From Mallotus nudiflorus (Eukaryota; Streptophyta; Magnoliopsida; Malpighiales; Euphorbiaceae), in contig CANTUR010000111.1 of NCBI GenBank assembly GCA_947683625.1, positions 372,001-436,000 of the forward strand: a DNA stretch of 64,000 nt, written 5' to 3'. Below the pieces are notes generated by a model. It saw nothing but the letters and a program-made list of their open reading frames with translations. It did no database searches and was not told where the DNA came from. Both the position numbers and the translations under genes were made by a program. Shown piece by piece: positions 23,333-36,439 of the stretch; within the stretch, counting starts at the first letter, position 1; each line of letters starts with the position of its first letter.

Positions 23333-25350
23333 TATAAGCACCCAATTTCAGGATGCAATTGTGCACAATTGTGACATAAGTCCATAAGATGAAATTCATT
23401 CAAAAATTGAAGTTAGTTGTTGATTTTCTAGACTTTAAGGACTAAATTACAATGTTTTTTAGGGTTTAATTGCAAATAAGTCAATTTTTCAGGGGTCTTT
23501 TGGCAATTAAAAAAAGAGTTGGCATTTAATGCCGATCGACATTGCACAATGCTGACTGGCATTGCATAATGCCAATCGAAATTGCACAATGTCGATCGGC
23601 ATTACACAATTCTGACTCGTAAAAGTTGATTTTTTCACGTATTTTTATTGATTTTTCAGCATTTTGATTGGTTGAAAATTCAAATTTTATCTTTACAATT
23701 ATCTGATAAGGTTGTTTAAATGTAGAAGGTTTTTTTAAAATCAAAGAAAAATAAACACTATCTGATCAGATAGGTCTATTCCTCCTTTGGAGGAAGTTCT
23801 ATATACGTAGACTCTGTATTTAAAAGTAGAGTCTATATGCATATGTAGAGGGAGGATTTTTTGGCAGAGGATTTTTTTTTTCTGGAGAGTTTTTATACAC
23901 AGAGAAAAAAAAATGTAGAAACCATAAAATTTAAATGTGAAGAATACCTCGCACACACCTAGGTCTTCCAAAAGAAACCCTAATTTTGGATACTGCCAGT
24001 GTCTTTAAAAGCAATCAAGTCCTAGTCCAGAATCAACAAACAATTCAATTTCAATGGTGAAAATCCTAATCTGAGGGGCCAAAAAGGGGTATTTGCACAG
24101 CATCTAAATCATATAGTTTTTTTATGTCATTTTTAGTCTTCCTATTTTTTTATTTTGCGATATTTTTATTATGTTATTCTTTTTTTGATTGTTTAATTTC
24201 ACTACTAATCTGATTACTTGTTTTTTTGTTATGTACATGTGGATTGAGGAGGATACTACCTATATTTAAATTGAACAGAAGGTCCATGGAATGCCATGGA
24301 AGAATCTATGTTATTTCCCAATAGGATTTAGGATTTTTTTATTAATTATTTTTTCATTTTCGGTGTTCTATGTAGTTATTTTAATTTCTGGATGTATAAT
24401 TATTTAATCTTAATTTTGTACGTAGTTTGTAATAGCCTCAGTAGTGGGAATAGTCAAAAATTTAATTTTCTATACTTTAAAATCAATTAGTAATTAGATT
24501 CAATTGGGTAAAAATCAATTAAAATCAATGGTGGCAATAGCTTAAATTAGGGTTTGCATGTAATTAATTTAGGGTTTTTTTAGAAAATCATTGTAATGTT
24601 TATTTGATCCATTTTTTTGTGTTTTATTTATTTTGGGCTTATTTTTTTATGTTTTTTTCCTTTTGGGCCCCAAGCCCACGTTTAGGTCTAGCCTGCTTAA
24701 TAAATAGGCATAAAAAATGATTTAGGTTTTTTTTATATAAATTAAAATCAATTTAGGTCCATTAGGTTAATTAGATTTTAGGCCCACTTAGTTCATTAAA
24801 AATTTTCTGACTTAGCCCAGCCCACTTAATTGCATCTCTTTTAAAATAAATAGACTTAGGCCCACACTTAACTTAAAATAAAACCAAGTTAGACTTAGGC
24901 CCACTAATTTAATTTTTCATTAAAATTGAATAGACTTAAGCCCATATCTTAGAAAGACTAAAAAATAGATTTAGGCTCACTAATTAATAAAATGTAGGCC
25001 CACTTTTCTTCCATTTCACTTGTAAATAAAATGTAGATTTAGCTAACTTATAAAATAAAATTAACATAGTTTAGACATAGGGACATTTCCCTTTTGATGC
25101 ATTTTTTATTTGTAATTTTATTGACTTGTTGACTTTTTGGGTAGATGGATGTTAATTAGGGTTTAATAAAATTCCATGTAATTAGTGGATGAAATAATCA
25201 TTTATAAAATTATTCTAAAAGAACACGAGACTAAGAGAAGTTAGTATTCCGTATCCAGAATCTCCTGGTTGTTGTGCTAATTTTCTTTTAGAGAATTAAG
25301 TACCACCAATCAAATTGTTCCAGTTATTACCCTGGGTGGTGACTCCTCAT
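23333..25350 (+). repeat. 3' LTR of the PMD-carrying element (about 2 kb)
   Basis: It starts right after the purine tract with TATAAGCACCC. The first 180 bp match the left LTR remnant. It contains a short run of repeats of the type GCCGATCGACATTGC at about 23530-23610. The remainder has no left-hand partner to compare with, so the end point is approximate. Confidence 0.65.
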
Positions 25351-25354
25351 CTCC

Positions 25355-26331
25355 ACACCACTACTGTTGTTGGAAGCACCATAACCAAATTTGATAGGCC
25401 TATACTGACCCCTACGGCCATGCCTCCTACTACGATGATATCTCGACTGCTGCCTCTGACTCTGCTATACTGAGCCTTTCTGTTGACTACTAGAACCAAT
25501 CTACAAAGTCAAATATAGAGTAGTCTAGAATCCTCTTGACTGAACACCCAACTAATAGTAATCAGGCATAACTCCTTGCCTTACTAATCTTAGTTGTATC
25601 TCCTTGGCCAACTCTATCACTGACTCCAGAGTAAGGCTCGCAGTAGGCATCCCAGCAAATGCAGAACCTAGATTGGTGATGTAAGTTGTGATAGCAAAAT
25701 ACTGGTCTTGCATCAAATCCTCTGCCTATCTACCAAGTCGAAGAAACTCTCTAGCACAGTCCTCAACAAATCTGTCACCTCTAGTGATGCTTGTCAGCCA
25801 AAGTCTATAACTTATTCTCAGTGGCTTTGGATATAATATCCTCATAAATCTCTCTTTGAACTGTGCCCAAGTCATCATTGTCATGTATGACTAAACCACC
25901 TGGACAAACCAATCTAGGGCTGGTCTCTCTACAGACAACCTGACTATCATGATCTGTTGGGACTTAGTGTGAGCAGTCTGAGTCCTCATCTCAATAGCGT
26001 GCAAAAAGTCTAATGGATCCAACATCCCATCAAAGGCTATCCTGCCGACTCTGGCATAGAATAATGCTACCTTAGGGTCAGATATACCCTGCTGATAGGC
26101 AAGCTGTAATGGCGGTGGAACTGGAGGTATAACAGCTTCTTCGTATTCTAGCTTTATAGGTTCCATATCTTGTAGCTCTCTCTGTTTATGGCGACCTGCC
26201 ACTCCTCGAGGTTTACCTCTACCTTGGCCTTTGTGCCTCGCTAGTGGCTCAGGCGGTAAAACCTTATCCTGAAAGGACTTATCATCCTCGGCCTCAACAA
26301 CTAGTGGAGTGACACACGCTCACCTCTTCAT
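25355..26331 (-). pseudogene. Gypsy gag (N-terminal and capsid part)
   Basis: The frame begins with an ATG at 26331 and is basic near its start (GRGKPRG). It continues through a capsid-like segment (VALFYARVGRIAFDGMLDPL, then IVRLSVERPALDWF) and breaks up toward 25355. The zinc-knuckle end of the same gene lies at 18326-18792, on the other side of the nested element. In-frame stops are present, including one near the start. Confidence 0.75.
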
Positions 26332-26514
26332 TCTGAAAAGACAAAAACCAAAGAGATTTAGACAAAATAGATAATCTAACGATTATGCGAAATACTAAAT
26401 CAAGGAAAACTTATATAAGACATGATCGAACCTAATTAATTGTAGTAGTTTCAAAGAAAACAAGATCCTAAAAACCTAGGACATACTAATAACCTAAAGC
26501 TCTGATACCAACTT

Positions 26515-27005
26515 TGTCATGAGTCATGATAGATGCTAGGGAACGGGAACTCTTTTGAATATGAAACCCGTAGTGAGCCTTAAAAATAAAAAGCATGTAA
26601 TAAATAAATAAAAATACATCAGAATTAAAACTTAAGTCGATATAAAAATAAATACTTAATTGTCATTTCATAAAATAAAAATATTTTCATACAATATTTA
26701 GAGAAAGGTCTCTTACTAAAAATATCATTCTACAGATACAAAGCACTACTACTGCAGTTTTCCAAAATACAATAAAGTTCAGATACATAATGTACATATT
26801 GTAGTCGGGGCTGAAGAAGTCTACCATAAAGGTCTACTACTGAGGTTTGAGGATGAGGAATCTCTTGAAAAAAATATATTAAGGGGAGTCAGACCTCACT
26901 GAGTGAATTATTATAATATATATACATGCAATCTAAAACATATACAGTCATGCATTAGTATATATATACATATACACATGCATTTCACCCAGATGCTAAA
27001 ATTCA

Positions 27006-27041
<36 letters not shown>

Positions 27042-27907
27042 GATGCATAAAATTATTTTAATTGAAGGACTGGAGCAAAACTCTAATAGTTCGCAACCTC
27101 GATCATAAATAATCAATAGGCAATAGGCTTAATCAAAACTCCAAGTATCACTTTTTGCAACTTAAGGTAGTAGATTGGCCCTGAGCACACTAAGTTAACC
27201 AAGCATGTATTCTATATGCAATGTATATATAGAATAATAGCTCAAAAGTTTGCGCTCCTCGAGATTAACTAGACAGGTTTAGTCCGATATGTCTCGATCT
27301 CGGCATAGCTAGAAAATAAATAATAATAATAATTAGAATAATTCTAACTTATACTTGTAAGAATTCTAAAAAAAGACTCGATCTAGGAATTCAAAACTTA
27401 GACAAACACAGAAATTCAGGATTGATCCGATGTCACATTTTATGAGAATTCTACCAAAAATTTGGCAGAACATTCTCCATAAAATGGACATCTCTCTACT
27501 AATAGTAGTGCCAATCCTACAAGGAAAAGACACTTCTTATTACCATAAAACTTGATAAAACTTACAATCTCGACTTTGTAAGCTTAAACCGACTTGAGAA
27601 TTGAGAAGTACATGTCGAGAGGAGTCTAAAGAGCCCAAAAACTCGACCTAAAACCACACAAAAAATTTTAGTGCTATAGTAATAATAACTACTGTTTGAC
27701 AAAAAATAAAAAGAAACAACTATCAGGTGATGCTGAAAAGGAAGAAGGAAGAAAAGGAGGTGATGGTGAGCTGAACGACATCTGGAGGTGGCTGATGGCG
27801 TGGCTAGTGGAGCTTGGTGGCATTAGCAATGGAGGATGCAGGGAAAAGAAATAGAAGAAAAAGAATTGGTGGGGAAGGTTTAACCAAAACTAACTAATGT
27901 TGACCCC

Positions 27908-27954
<47 letters not shown>

Positions 27955-27992
27955 CAACTAACCTACACACACACACACACACACATACACAC

Positions 27993-28025
<33 letters not shown>

Positions 28026-28121
28026 TGCACCATACACACACATGCATATGCACAGTAACTAAACAATAATAACAATAATTAAAACTACTAACAATAACCA
28101 TAATAACAACAACAACAATAA

Positions 28122-28202
<81 letters not shown>

Positions 28203-28393
28203 TAATAATAATAATAATAATATTTAAAATAAAAAAACTTCCAAGTAAATTATTTTATGTAGGAATAATATTTAATGTAAAATAGCGAATGTTATTCACA
28301 TATAATTACAATATAAAAATAATTTTTAAAATATTATTAACACTGCATATCTCAATATATATTTTAATAGTTTAAAAATATAGGGTCATTACA
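26515..28393 (-). repeat. Gypsy 5' LTR (1.9 kb)
   Basis: Similar to 12572-14995 but lacking about 0.5 kb around 27200. It has its own (TA)n (27009-27036), (CA)n (27907-27950) and (AAC)n (about 28106-28175) expansions. Confidence 0.9.
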
Positions 28394-28398
28394 AAGAC

Positions 28399-31300
28399 TG
28401 AGGTAGAAACACTCAGTTTCTGAATCTATTATTATCTCTCCAAGTCAGTTAACTTAAATCGATAGCAGTTAAGTTTTTAAGGATGACTTGTTTCAACCAA
28501 TTAACTTTTAGAAGATAAAAAATAAAAATAAGGGATGGCTGTTCATTGATCGAAGGATGAGGCTCCAAAAATTGGCCATCTTGAAACTAACATGCCGAGA
28601 GAGACATAAAGCTCGGACCCAATAAAGTTAACTATTGGTGAACACATAAGATAACCTTACTCGAGCATTTACTGAGCATCGAGCTTCGGACATCGAGCAT
28701 CCTCCAAGCGCCCTTCATAAGTTCTAAACACTAAAGAGCTAAAGCATCACAGTATAAAGAAGCATATACTGGATATTAAAGTTTGAGCATCAAAGAGTTT
28801 AGGCACCTAAGTTTGAGCATCAAAGAGTCCAAGCATCTAAGTTCGAGCATCAAAGAGTTTGGCATCCAAGTTTGAGCATCAAAGAGTCTGAGCATTACAG
28901 AGAATGGGAAATTCTACTACCTTATTGAAGAGACTAGCCCATCTTTTGTCAAACATTTGAGCTTGATTCTCGATTTCACTTTAGAGTAAGCATTGAGTTT
29001 CATTATTAAAAGTCTGGATAGGTCATCAAAGATTGATCATGCTAGTCTTTATATACAATCTCGTGTGCAAAATCTTATTAATGACTCTGAAGCCATATTA
29101 ATAAGTGAACATTTGAGTATCGAGCATCAAATACTGGATACCAACTTCATCAGTAGTCAAACTTGAACATTTAAACAACATGAGTATTGTCCACCAAAAC
29201 CTTAGAAAGCTGAGCATCCACTGAACCTCCAAATATAGGGACTTTGAATATCTAATAACCATAGACTACTAGAATCGACTTTATCAGCACTCGAACTCCA
29301 ACAATGAAGCCTAAGTCCATCACTTAGGTTTGACATTCTTTAGCCTACAATTAATGTTATCAAGAGCATCTAGCTCTGTTTCTTAATTAAATGCTATTCT
29401 TATTAAACAACTATTGTTAGTGCTACTTGAATAAGCATAGGAAGGAGATATAGTTATACATTAACTCTAAAGTTATGAATTTTATCAATAGTAGCATCAG
29501 ATCAGATTATGGCTTGGACAATCAATGTTATATAAGCAAAATTTAGGACAACATCTTCATATCATTTGGACAACTATTGAAGCAAATAATAATGAACATA
29601 AATGTTCATTCTCTCATGGGTCGGACAAGAGCACTACAACCAAGATAAGTTTCTTTCCTAATTAATTATTTTCATATCCATTTTTCTTAAATTATTACCA
29701 CTTGCTATACAAGGATTGATCATCAATTGAGATGGATCAAGCAGTCTTGAGATTCTCATTCTTTTATTATTTTTTACAGTACAACAATACAAGTGTAGAT
29801 GCTACCATGAGCACCTCAACATCAATACTCATAGTTTCAATAAAAAAAATCATCATGGCCTTTAGGAACTTGATCCAGCTGATAATCTCAAAGTAGTATG
29901 TTTGGACAGTATATTTTATGAAGGTAGATATATATAAAATGCCAATGAATTAGATACACACAAACTTGGGCAATATATGGCACCAAATTACAAGCTTGAA
30001 TATTTGATTTTAAATAAGAAAAATTCATGGCAGTAATTCCAAAGTCGTTCAGGCAAAGCACAAAATGAATATAAATATTCGTTAAACTTAAAGGCGGGAC
30101 AAGAGGTCATCACAGATAAGTTTTCTCTTTTTTCTTAACTATTTATTTTCCTTATTTATTTTCACTTAATTATTTATTCTTATATAAATATTTATAGTCG
30201 TCACATAAGAATTCTTATACATCTACATGTAAATGCTTGTCTATATATACATGATTATTATTCGTGCAAAACATCAATTACATTTAATATATTTATTACA
30301 CAAGGACTGACCATTAAATGAGATCAATTATATGATCCCAAAACTATTATTGTTTTATCTATCATTATAGATAAGGAAAATGTATTTATTGAAGACACTA
30401 CTTTAAGCATCCATCAGTCCAAACAATCAGACACTCTGATCATCTCACTCGGCATCAACATGTAAAGATTGTTAAAAAAAATTAGACACATTGCCAAATA
30501 ACTCTAAGCCGAACAAGCACTCACTCATGCTCAGAAAACAAATGGTGGTTCCTGTTCAAAGCTAGATCAAATGACATTCAAGCAAATCCTACTTTGTAGA
30601 AGATCCTTGTTCATGAAAATTTCAAAAAAATATCCAATAAGGGAAATTCAAGAATGGAGTCAAGTATATCCGCCACATAGCCAGATAAATCAAAAGGAAA
30701 TTTCAAGACATCCTAGCCAGTATCACACACTATCCTATATTTCAAAAGCAGTGCAACATTAACCCTTCACTTAAATTACAAATGATCATCTCACAATTCC
30801 AATTGGGCAAACCTAAATTTGGCCATTTAAAACCCACCTTCCATCATTTCAAAAAATCTTACTAAATTACTATCCCATATTATGAAGCTCATATTGAAAG
30901 GGCTCAAACTCACTATCAGGATCACAAACATCCTTCCTTTTATGAAAATACCGAAAATAAGAAAATGCTCAGAAAATCAAACATCTGCAGCAATAATGTC
31001 CCGACTCAATATCAACCATTACTCTGACTAGGCAGCTACCATCAATTGAGTTATTAAAGTTTATAAACTGAGCAATATTTTATGGTACTCGAGTTGCACT
31101 TTTAATGCACTGAGACTATACAACACTTAGGTTGCACTTCTAATGCACCAAGATTAAGTCTAATGACTGAAACTAGCACCCTTAGGTCGCTTCTATAGTA
31201 CTAAGGTTTCGAGCATGTAAGTCTCACATCCTTACACCAAGCATCTAAGCCTTGAGCATCTAAGTCTAAAGACTGAAGTTGGCATCCTCAGGTTGCTTTT

Positions 31301-31672
31301 ATAGTACTGAGGTTTGGCACTCTAGTTGCGCTTTTAATGCAACGAGCATCAAAACTTTAGTGACAACTAGTTTTGTCATGTTGTCTCCATACTGACGGGT
31401 TAATCTTTTACCCCAAAGCATTTTTATTGCAGGTTTTATGCACTCAAGTCTAGTTGGCACTTCAGCGATGTTCTTATACAATGATTTTAAGACTCGATAC
31501 TGAGCTTTATCTTTTCCTATGACTGAGGCTAGCCACCTCAGCTCACCCTCTATATCAGATGTAATTACTCAACCAGTCTCTCTCTCCAATCAGATACAAT
31601 GACATTTCTATCATCTTATATACCCAGATACATCGGACATAAATATTTGAATAGAATTTCAGGGGGGACTCT
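28399..31672 (+). other. Element A interior, right part, with tandem repeats
   Basis: No coding domain is recognised. About 28786-28900 is a minisatellite of roughly 37-bp units built on TTTGAGCATCAAAGAGT. Related GAGCATC-rich and TTTTAATGCA-type repeats recur at 31080-31340. The region ends with the purine tract before the right LTR. Confidence 0.7.
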
Positions 31673-32122
31673 TGATATCCCATATCGGTATCTTATTCTA
31701 ATAAGGGTTACATTCCCCCAAAGAGGATGATTACTTGAATAAGAAGAAACCTTAATAAGGAAGTCTACTTTATAAAAGAAGTCTCCTTATATCCTAAATA
31801 AGGCAATCCTACAAGCCTAAAGAATCATATTCCTAAGAGATTTGAGCAATATCTTCTCTTATAAATACATCTCATGACATCTAATGTCATACATTCTCAT
31901 CATACAACATCACCAAGACATCATTCCATCACTCCGTCATCACATCATCCAATCATCACTCTTTACTCTCTATTCTATTATGTCTCGTTGCTTTATTATA
32001 TTTTTTTCTCATACCACTACTGACTTAAGCTTCAAAGTGTTTATGGAGGAAACCCCACCCCTTTACCCGTTCTCCTCGTCGATGTAGGTTCCATAAGCAA
32101 GGGATACGATTCGGAGTTATCA
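31673..32122 (+). repeat. Element A 3' LTR (450 bp)
   Basis: It begins TGATATC and ends GTTATCA, and pairs with 10710-11157. It is followed by the ATTAC target duplication. Confidence 0.95.
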
Positions 32123-32127
32123 ATTAC

Positions 32128-32482
32128 AAACACACTATAAAATATTTAACTCTCACACATACCCAAAAGCTCAAGTACACCCAAGAATTTTCCATAAATT
32201 CTCTACTAATATAGCTAATAGCTCTTAATAGTACACTCTTACACATACCCAAGATCTCAAGTATACCCAAGAGAATTTCCTATAAATTCTCTACTAGTAT
32301 AGCTAATAGCTCTCAATGGTACTCTAAATAATACATGGTGATTAACACACACAAAAATATTGTGGTGATTGACACACTTAACAAAGGAGGGAGAGGAGTC
32401 CTTTTATAACTAACTAAATCTTTCCTTCTTTCTCTTCTAACCAATGTAGGATAATATCCATTTTTTTTATCATCTTTCAAAA
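32128..32482 (-). repeat. Element X 3' LTR, inner part
   Basis: It continues the LTR interrupted at 10709 and matches about 44700-45060, including TATAGCTAATAGCTCT-type segments. The edge near 32480 is accurate to a few bases. Confidence 0.8.
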
Positions 32483-33003
32483 ATCTCCACCATAATTAAA
32501 AAAATAAAAGAACAAAAGCTACCTCACCATTGGCTATGACACTCACAATTTCAAAAAATAAGAATTTTCATACTCCATCATAAGAGTATACACACTTGAA
32601 ATTCACTAATTTTAAGAATTTTCACCCTAATCAGTTCATGTCAAAAAACAGCTAATAAGTTGTGGTGCAACTTCCATTATTAAATTTTTTAGGAAGTTCA
32701 TTATCCATCGACATTAATTCTACCACACACCTTGCATTAACTGTCAACCAATGCCCGTATGCAAACTTGTGGATTTACTAGCAGTAATATGTCATCTTCC
32801 ATGGCAAACCTTGGAGATCAATAACATGCTAAAAGGATAATCCAATCTTTTATGGAGAAAAGAGACCCACTGCTAACAACAATATCATCATCTCCATTTA
32901 CTAATTTTGGAGCAATTTATCAAACCCTACTCCACCGGTAATTTTTCTTCAGGTGCTAAGATTGCCTACACCTTTAAATTCTTATGTAAACCAGATCAAT
33001 TAT
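32483..33003 (-). other. Element X interior, no recognisable coding
   Basis: About 0.5 kb between the X 3' LTR and the Sirevirus insertion. No domain or long frame is seen. The matching other side is 44047-44505. Confidence 0.6.
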
Positions 33004-34364
33004 TGTTGATCATTTGCATGATCAAACTCCTAATTTTGGACTTCACAAACAATTTTTATACTAATAATTTCAATTAAGTGTGTAGGGAATTATATACCAA
33101 ACATATACCAAGCATATACACTTTTAGGTGAATAGTGGCTTTTCGAGCTGATTGAACCTCTGAGATTGAAGAAGGCATTTGACTTTTTTAGAGTTCTTAA
33201 ATAAGAAAATGAAATTCTTAAATTTTGAAGCAGACATCTTAAGCTTTCCATATTAATCTTTCCTATCAAAATTCAAGTTCATTTGGGTATGCAAATCTTC
33301 GGTCGAAGTCAGCATATGTAGCTTGCATTTCAGTTTACACATCTCTTGGTATTTCAGCAATATCTTGAGCTAAATATGTCCAAATGAGGTGATTCAAAGT
33401 TTTATGGAAAGATAAACAATTCTCTACAACTTTTATAAAGAGTTTTTTGACTGAATCAATCTCTTTCAATCCTGTTCACGAGCATCTTTCAAAGTAGTCA
33501 CAAGTTATCCTTCAATGCAACCTTTAAAGCACATTTTTGCCAAAAAATTGGCAGCAACCCTCATGAGCTGGTGGCTCATGACCTGATCATGATCAAACTC
33601 CTGACAGTATTTCAATAGGAATTTTTTAATGCAACAACTATAATTTCACCCCTCACGAGCACTGTTCACTAGTGAGGCACTCGTGAGCAGCCTTTGAGCT
33701 GTTATAAGTCTAAGAATTGATTCAAAATCAATTCTAAATGTTGGAAACATGATTGATACATCCAAAAACTACATTTTTGAGTGTTTTCTATATAACCACA
33801 ATTTAGAATTCAATTGAAAGGTTAAGAAAACTTGTTTATCATTCATCATTGTCTTAAACATTCAATTGAGCTCTTAAACTTTCTTTTAAAAAATTCTTTT
33901 TGTATAACTCTTGTGAGAGTTGGTGAGTGATTAGAATAGACATTCTTATTCTTCTATTTTTTGGGTTTAGAAAATGGGAAGTGAGATTCTATTCTAAAGG
34001 AATTGATTTAAGTGTTTAGCCATTAAAACACTTGGGGAATTGGTTTTAGTGTGAGCCTTAAAAACACTTGTAATTTGGTTTTTGAGTGAGCCTTGAAAAT
34101 TCAAATTGTAAGGTTGTAAGAGTGAGCCATAAAAATCTTGTGTATTCTCAATCTTGTGAATAAGATTATGGGTGATTAAAAAATCCTAACTTAGGGATAA
34201 GTTAGGTGGAGACATAGGATTATTATTGAATCCAAACTCCTTAAATATTTGTGTTCTTCATTCTTTTTTCTCAATTCTTACTCAACTTTTTTAAATAATT
34301 CCTTTAATTTCCTATTTTTGTTTGATAGTCCTATTCACCCCCCCACCCCTCTAGGACTCTTTCA
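33004..34364 (+). repeat. Sirevirus 5' LTR (1361 bp)
   Basis: It begins TGTTGATC and ends CTCTTTCA, and pairs with 42648-44046. The inner end carries a short C-run that is much longer in the other copy. Confidence 0.95.
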
Positions 34365-34424
34365 ATTAGTATCAGAGGTTGAATTCTAAGTACTTCATTG
34401 CTAGAATACAAGATCATAAGGAGT

Positions 34425-36218
34425 GAATCAAAAAATATCTCTTCTCTTAGACCATTCTTTGATGGTAGTGACTATCCACATTGAAAATTCAAAATGGAAT
34501 TATATCTTGATTGTGATTCCATCAAACTTTGGGATATTGTCCTAAGAGGTTGGGAACCACCTACAACTATCATTGATGGTGTGGTAACTACACTTGCAAG
34601 AAGCTAATGGAGTGTTGAGCAAAAGGAAGAAAATCACAAAAATAAAAAGGCTATGATTACACTAGTCTCCTCTATGATAAGAGAAGAAGGAGGCAAGCTT
34701 CAACATTGCATTTCAGCTAAAGAAATGTGGGAGACCTTATAGAATCACTATGAAGGCAACATTCAAGTAAGAAGCAAGAAGGTTCAACTTCATATGTATG
34801 AATATGAACTCTTCAAAATGAAGCCTCAAGAATCAATCACAGAGATGACAAACCATCTCAATACTCTCCTCACAACCCTCAAGAAACTTGGAAAACATTT
34901 CTCTAAGGAAGAGGTAAACAACAAGATTCTAAGAATCCTACCTAAGAAGGATTGGGAATCTCATGTTACCTCAATTGAGGAAGCTCAATACCTCTCCACT
35001 TTATCAAACGATGTGCTCGTTGGTAAGCTCTTGACATATGAGCTCACTATCAAACAAAAAGATGAAGAACAAGAAGAGAAAGAAGAAAAGAAAAAGAGCA
35101 TTGCTCTAAAAGCTCTTCAAGAAGATAGTGAAGAGGAAAGCATTAAAGATTCTAGTGATGAAGATGGTGACATTGCCATGCTCACTAGGAACTTCAAGAA
35201 GTTCTTAAAAAAGAAAATTTTCTCAAGAACAAGGGACTTTAACAAGAAGTTTGAAGGAGATGGAAGGAAGAAAACAAAAGAGGTTACTTGCTATGAATGC
35301 AAGAAACTAAGACACATTAGAAATGAATGTCCCAAACTCAAATTCAAGAGTAAGGGAGCAAAAGATAAGAAGAAGGCATTCAAAGCTACTTGGGATGATT
35401 TCTCTGAATTTAAAGAGGAAGAGGAACAACAAGAAGTTGCCAATCTTTGCTTCATGGCCATTAAAAACAATAATGAGGTACCATCCACTTATTACTCTTC
35501 CTTTGATGATTGTGATGAATATTATGATGATGATGATGAGAGCTTTATTATGAGCAAATTTCTTGCTAAATGCAAAAGTTTGTTATCTAAGAAGAAAAAA
35601 TATAAACATGAGTTAGCTAGCTTAAGTAAGGATTTTGAATGTTTAAAAATTGATTTTGCTAAACTTGTTATATCAAATGAAAAGCTTGTTAGTGATGCTA
35701 AGTCTTATAATTCTTTGGAAAACCAACATAAGAAAGCAAATGATGAAAATCATAAGCTTTCTAAGGAAGTCTTAGAATTAAAAAATTTCATTGCTAAATT
35801 AAAGAGAGGAAAAGAAACTTTAGATAGTCTTCTTGACTCTCAAAAATTTCATGGAGATACCCATGGAATTGGATATAAAAATGGAATGTCTTCATCATCC
35901 TCATCACATATTACTTTTGTTAAAGCTTCACATGATTCTACTCCTTTAACCTCTAATGAGATTCAAGCCAAAAAATCTCATGTGTTAAATAGCAAGGCAA
36001 AGTCTCATAAAATTAACCCTTCATTAACACAAAGGGGTAAGCCTCAAACTAGAGCATCTCAACCTAAGCATGCTTATATGTACACTAGACATAATTATAA
36101 TAAGTATGATGCACAACACAATACACATAAGCCTATTGCACAAACTTATCGAAATATTCATCACCATTGCCAATGTATGTCTCATTCAATGTTACAAAAT
36201 AATAAGAGATACACATAA
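34425..36218 (+). pseudogene. Sirevirus gag
   Basis: The N-terminal part before 34794 shows FFDGSDYP followed by stops where Trp is expected, so the start is inactivated. From 34794 a 474-codon frame stays open. It contains the gag helical region (YELFKMKPQESITEM), acidic and lysine-rich tracts, a zinc knuckle CYECKKLRHIRNEC (CX2CX4HX4C, 35290-35331), and then a long coiled-coil-like segment (about 35560-35840). Gag packages element RNA in cytoplasmic particles. A coiled coil after the knuckle is a Sirevirus trait. Confidence 0.85.
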
Positions 36219-36439
36219 CACCAAAGGTATGTTGCACACATTAGGAAAGCATTTCATTCTAGGAGAAAGAAATTTAAAAATATTGTATGTTCATATTGCA
36301 TGATCAAAGGACATACCAATAATGTATTCTTTTATAGAAAACTATACATGAATTTGCTTCCTTTAGATTATCTTGAAACTAACCAACCTAGACCAAGAAA
36401 GGTTTGAGTTCAAAAGAACATTTAAAATATTTTATGTAG

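Larger units (their letters stand above)
18793..25350 (+). mobile_element. Tat-like LTR element carrying an antisense PMD gene, nested in Gypsy gag
   Basis: The left copy of the terminal repeat (18793 to about 18972) begins TGTAAGCACCC and matches the start of the right copy (23333 onward, TATAAGCACCC). The left copy then stops, so most of the 5' LTR, the primer site and gag-pol are gone. The right LTR runs about 2 kb. A purine tract AAAGGGGGG precedes it, giving + orientation. Upstream of the tract lies a tandem repeat array, as in Tat-lineage elements. The interior is dominated by a minus-strand PMD gene. The exact right edge (about 25340-25370) is uncertain. A TGGTGACTCC sequence there resembles a Tat primer site. 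No clean target duplication was found. Confidence 0.7.
12572..28393 (-). mobile_element. Chromodomain-type Gypsy element, nested in A
   Basis: The terminal repeats are 26515-28393 (5' LTR on the minus strand) and 12572-14995 (3' LTR), running TGTAATGACCC...GTGACA on the minus strand. The primer site next to the 5' LTR is the Met-tRNA complement (GCTCTGATACCA on the + strand, 26500-26511). The purine tract adjoins 14995. The flanks AAAAC (12567-12571) and AAGAC (28394-28398) are a probable target duplication with one change. The order gag, protease, RT, RNase H, integrase, chromodomain-like tail is that of Tekay/Del-type chromoviruses. All coding parts contain stops or frame changes. Confidence 0.9.
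10710..32122 (+). mobile_element. LTR element A (LARD-like, Tat-type primer site)
   Basis: A complete element bounded by LTRs 10710-11157 and 31673-32122, both TGATATC...TTATCA. It is flanked by the 5-bp duplication ATTAC (10705-10709 and 32123-32127). The primer binding site after the left LTR reads TGGCACCGTATGTGGGGA, a form typical of Tat/Athila-type Gypsy elements. A purine tract AGGGGGGA precedes the right LTR. Removing the nested Gypsy leaves about 5.6 kb with no recognisable gag or pol, so it resembles a large retrotransposon derivative that depends on another element's proteins. Confidence 0.9.

Noticed and set aside
22908..23387. Open frames on both strands with repeated Cys/Gly/Tyr words
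   Set aside because: They are translations of the minisatellite before the 3' LTR.
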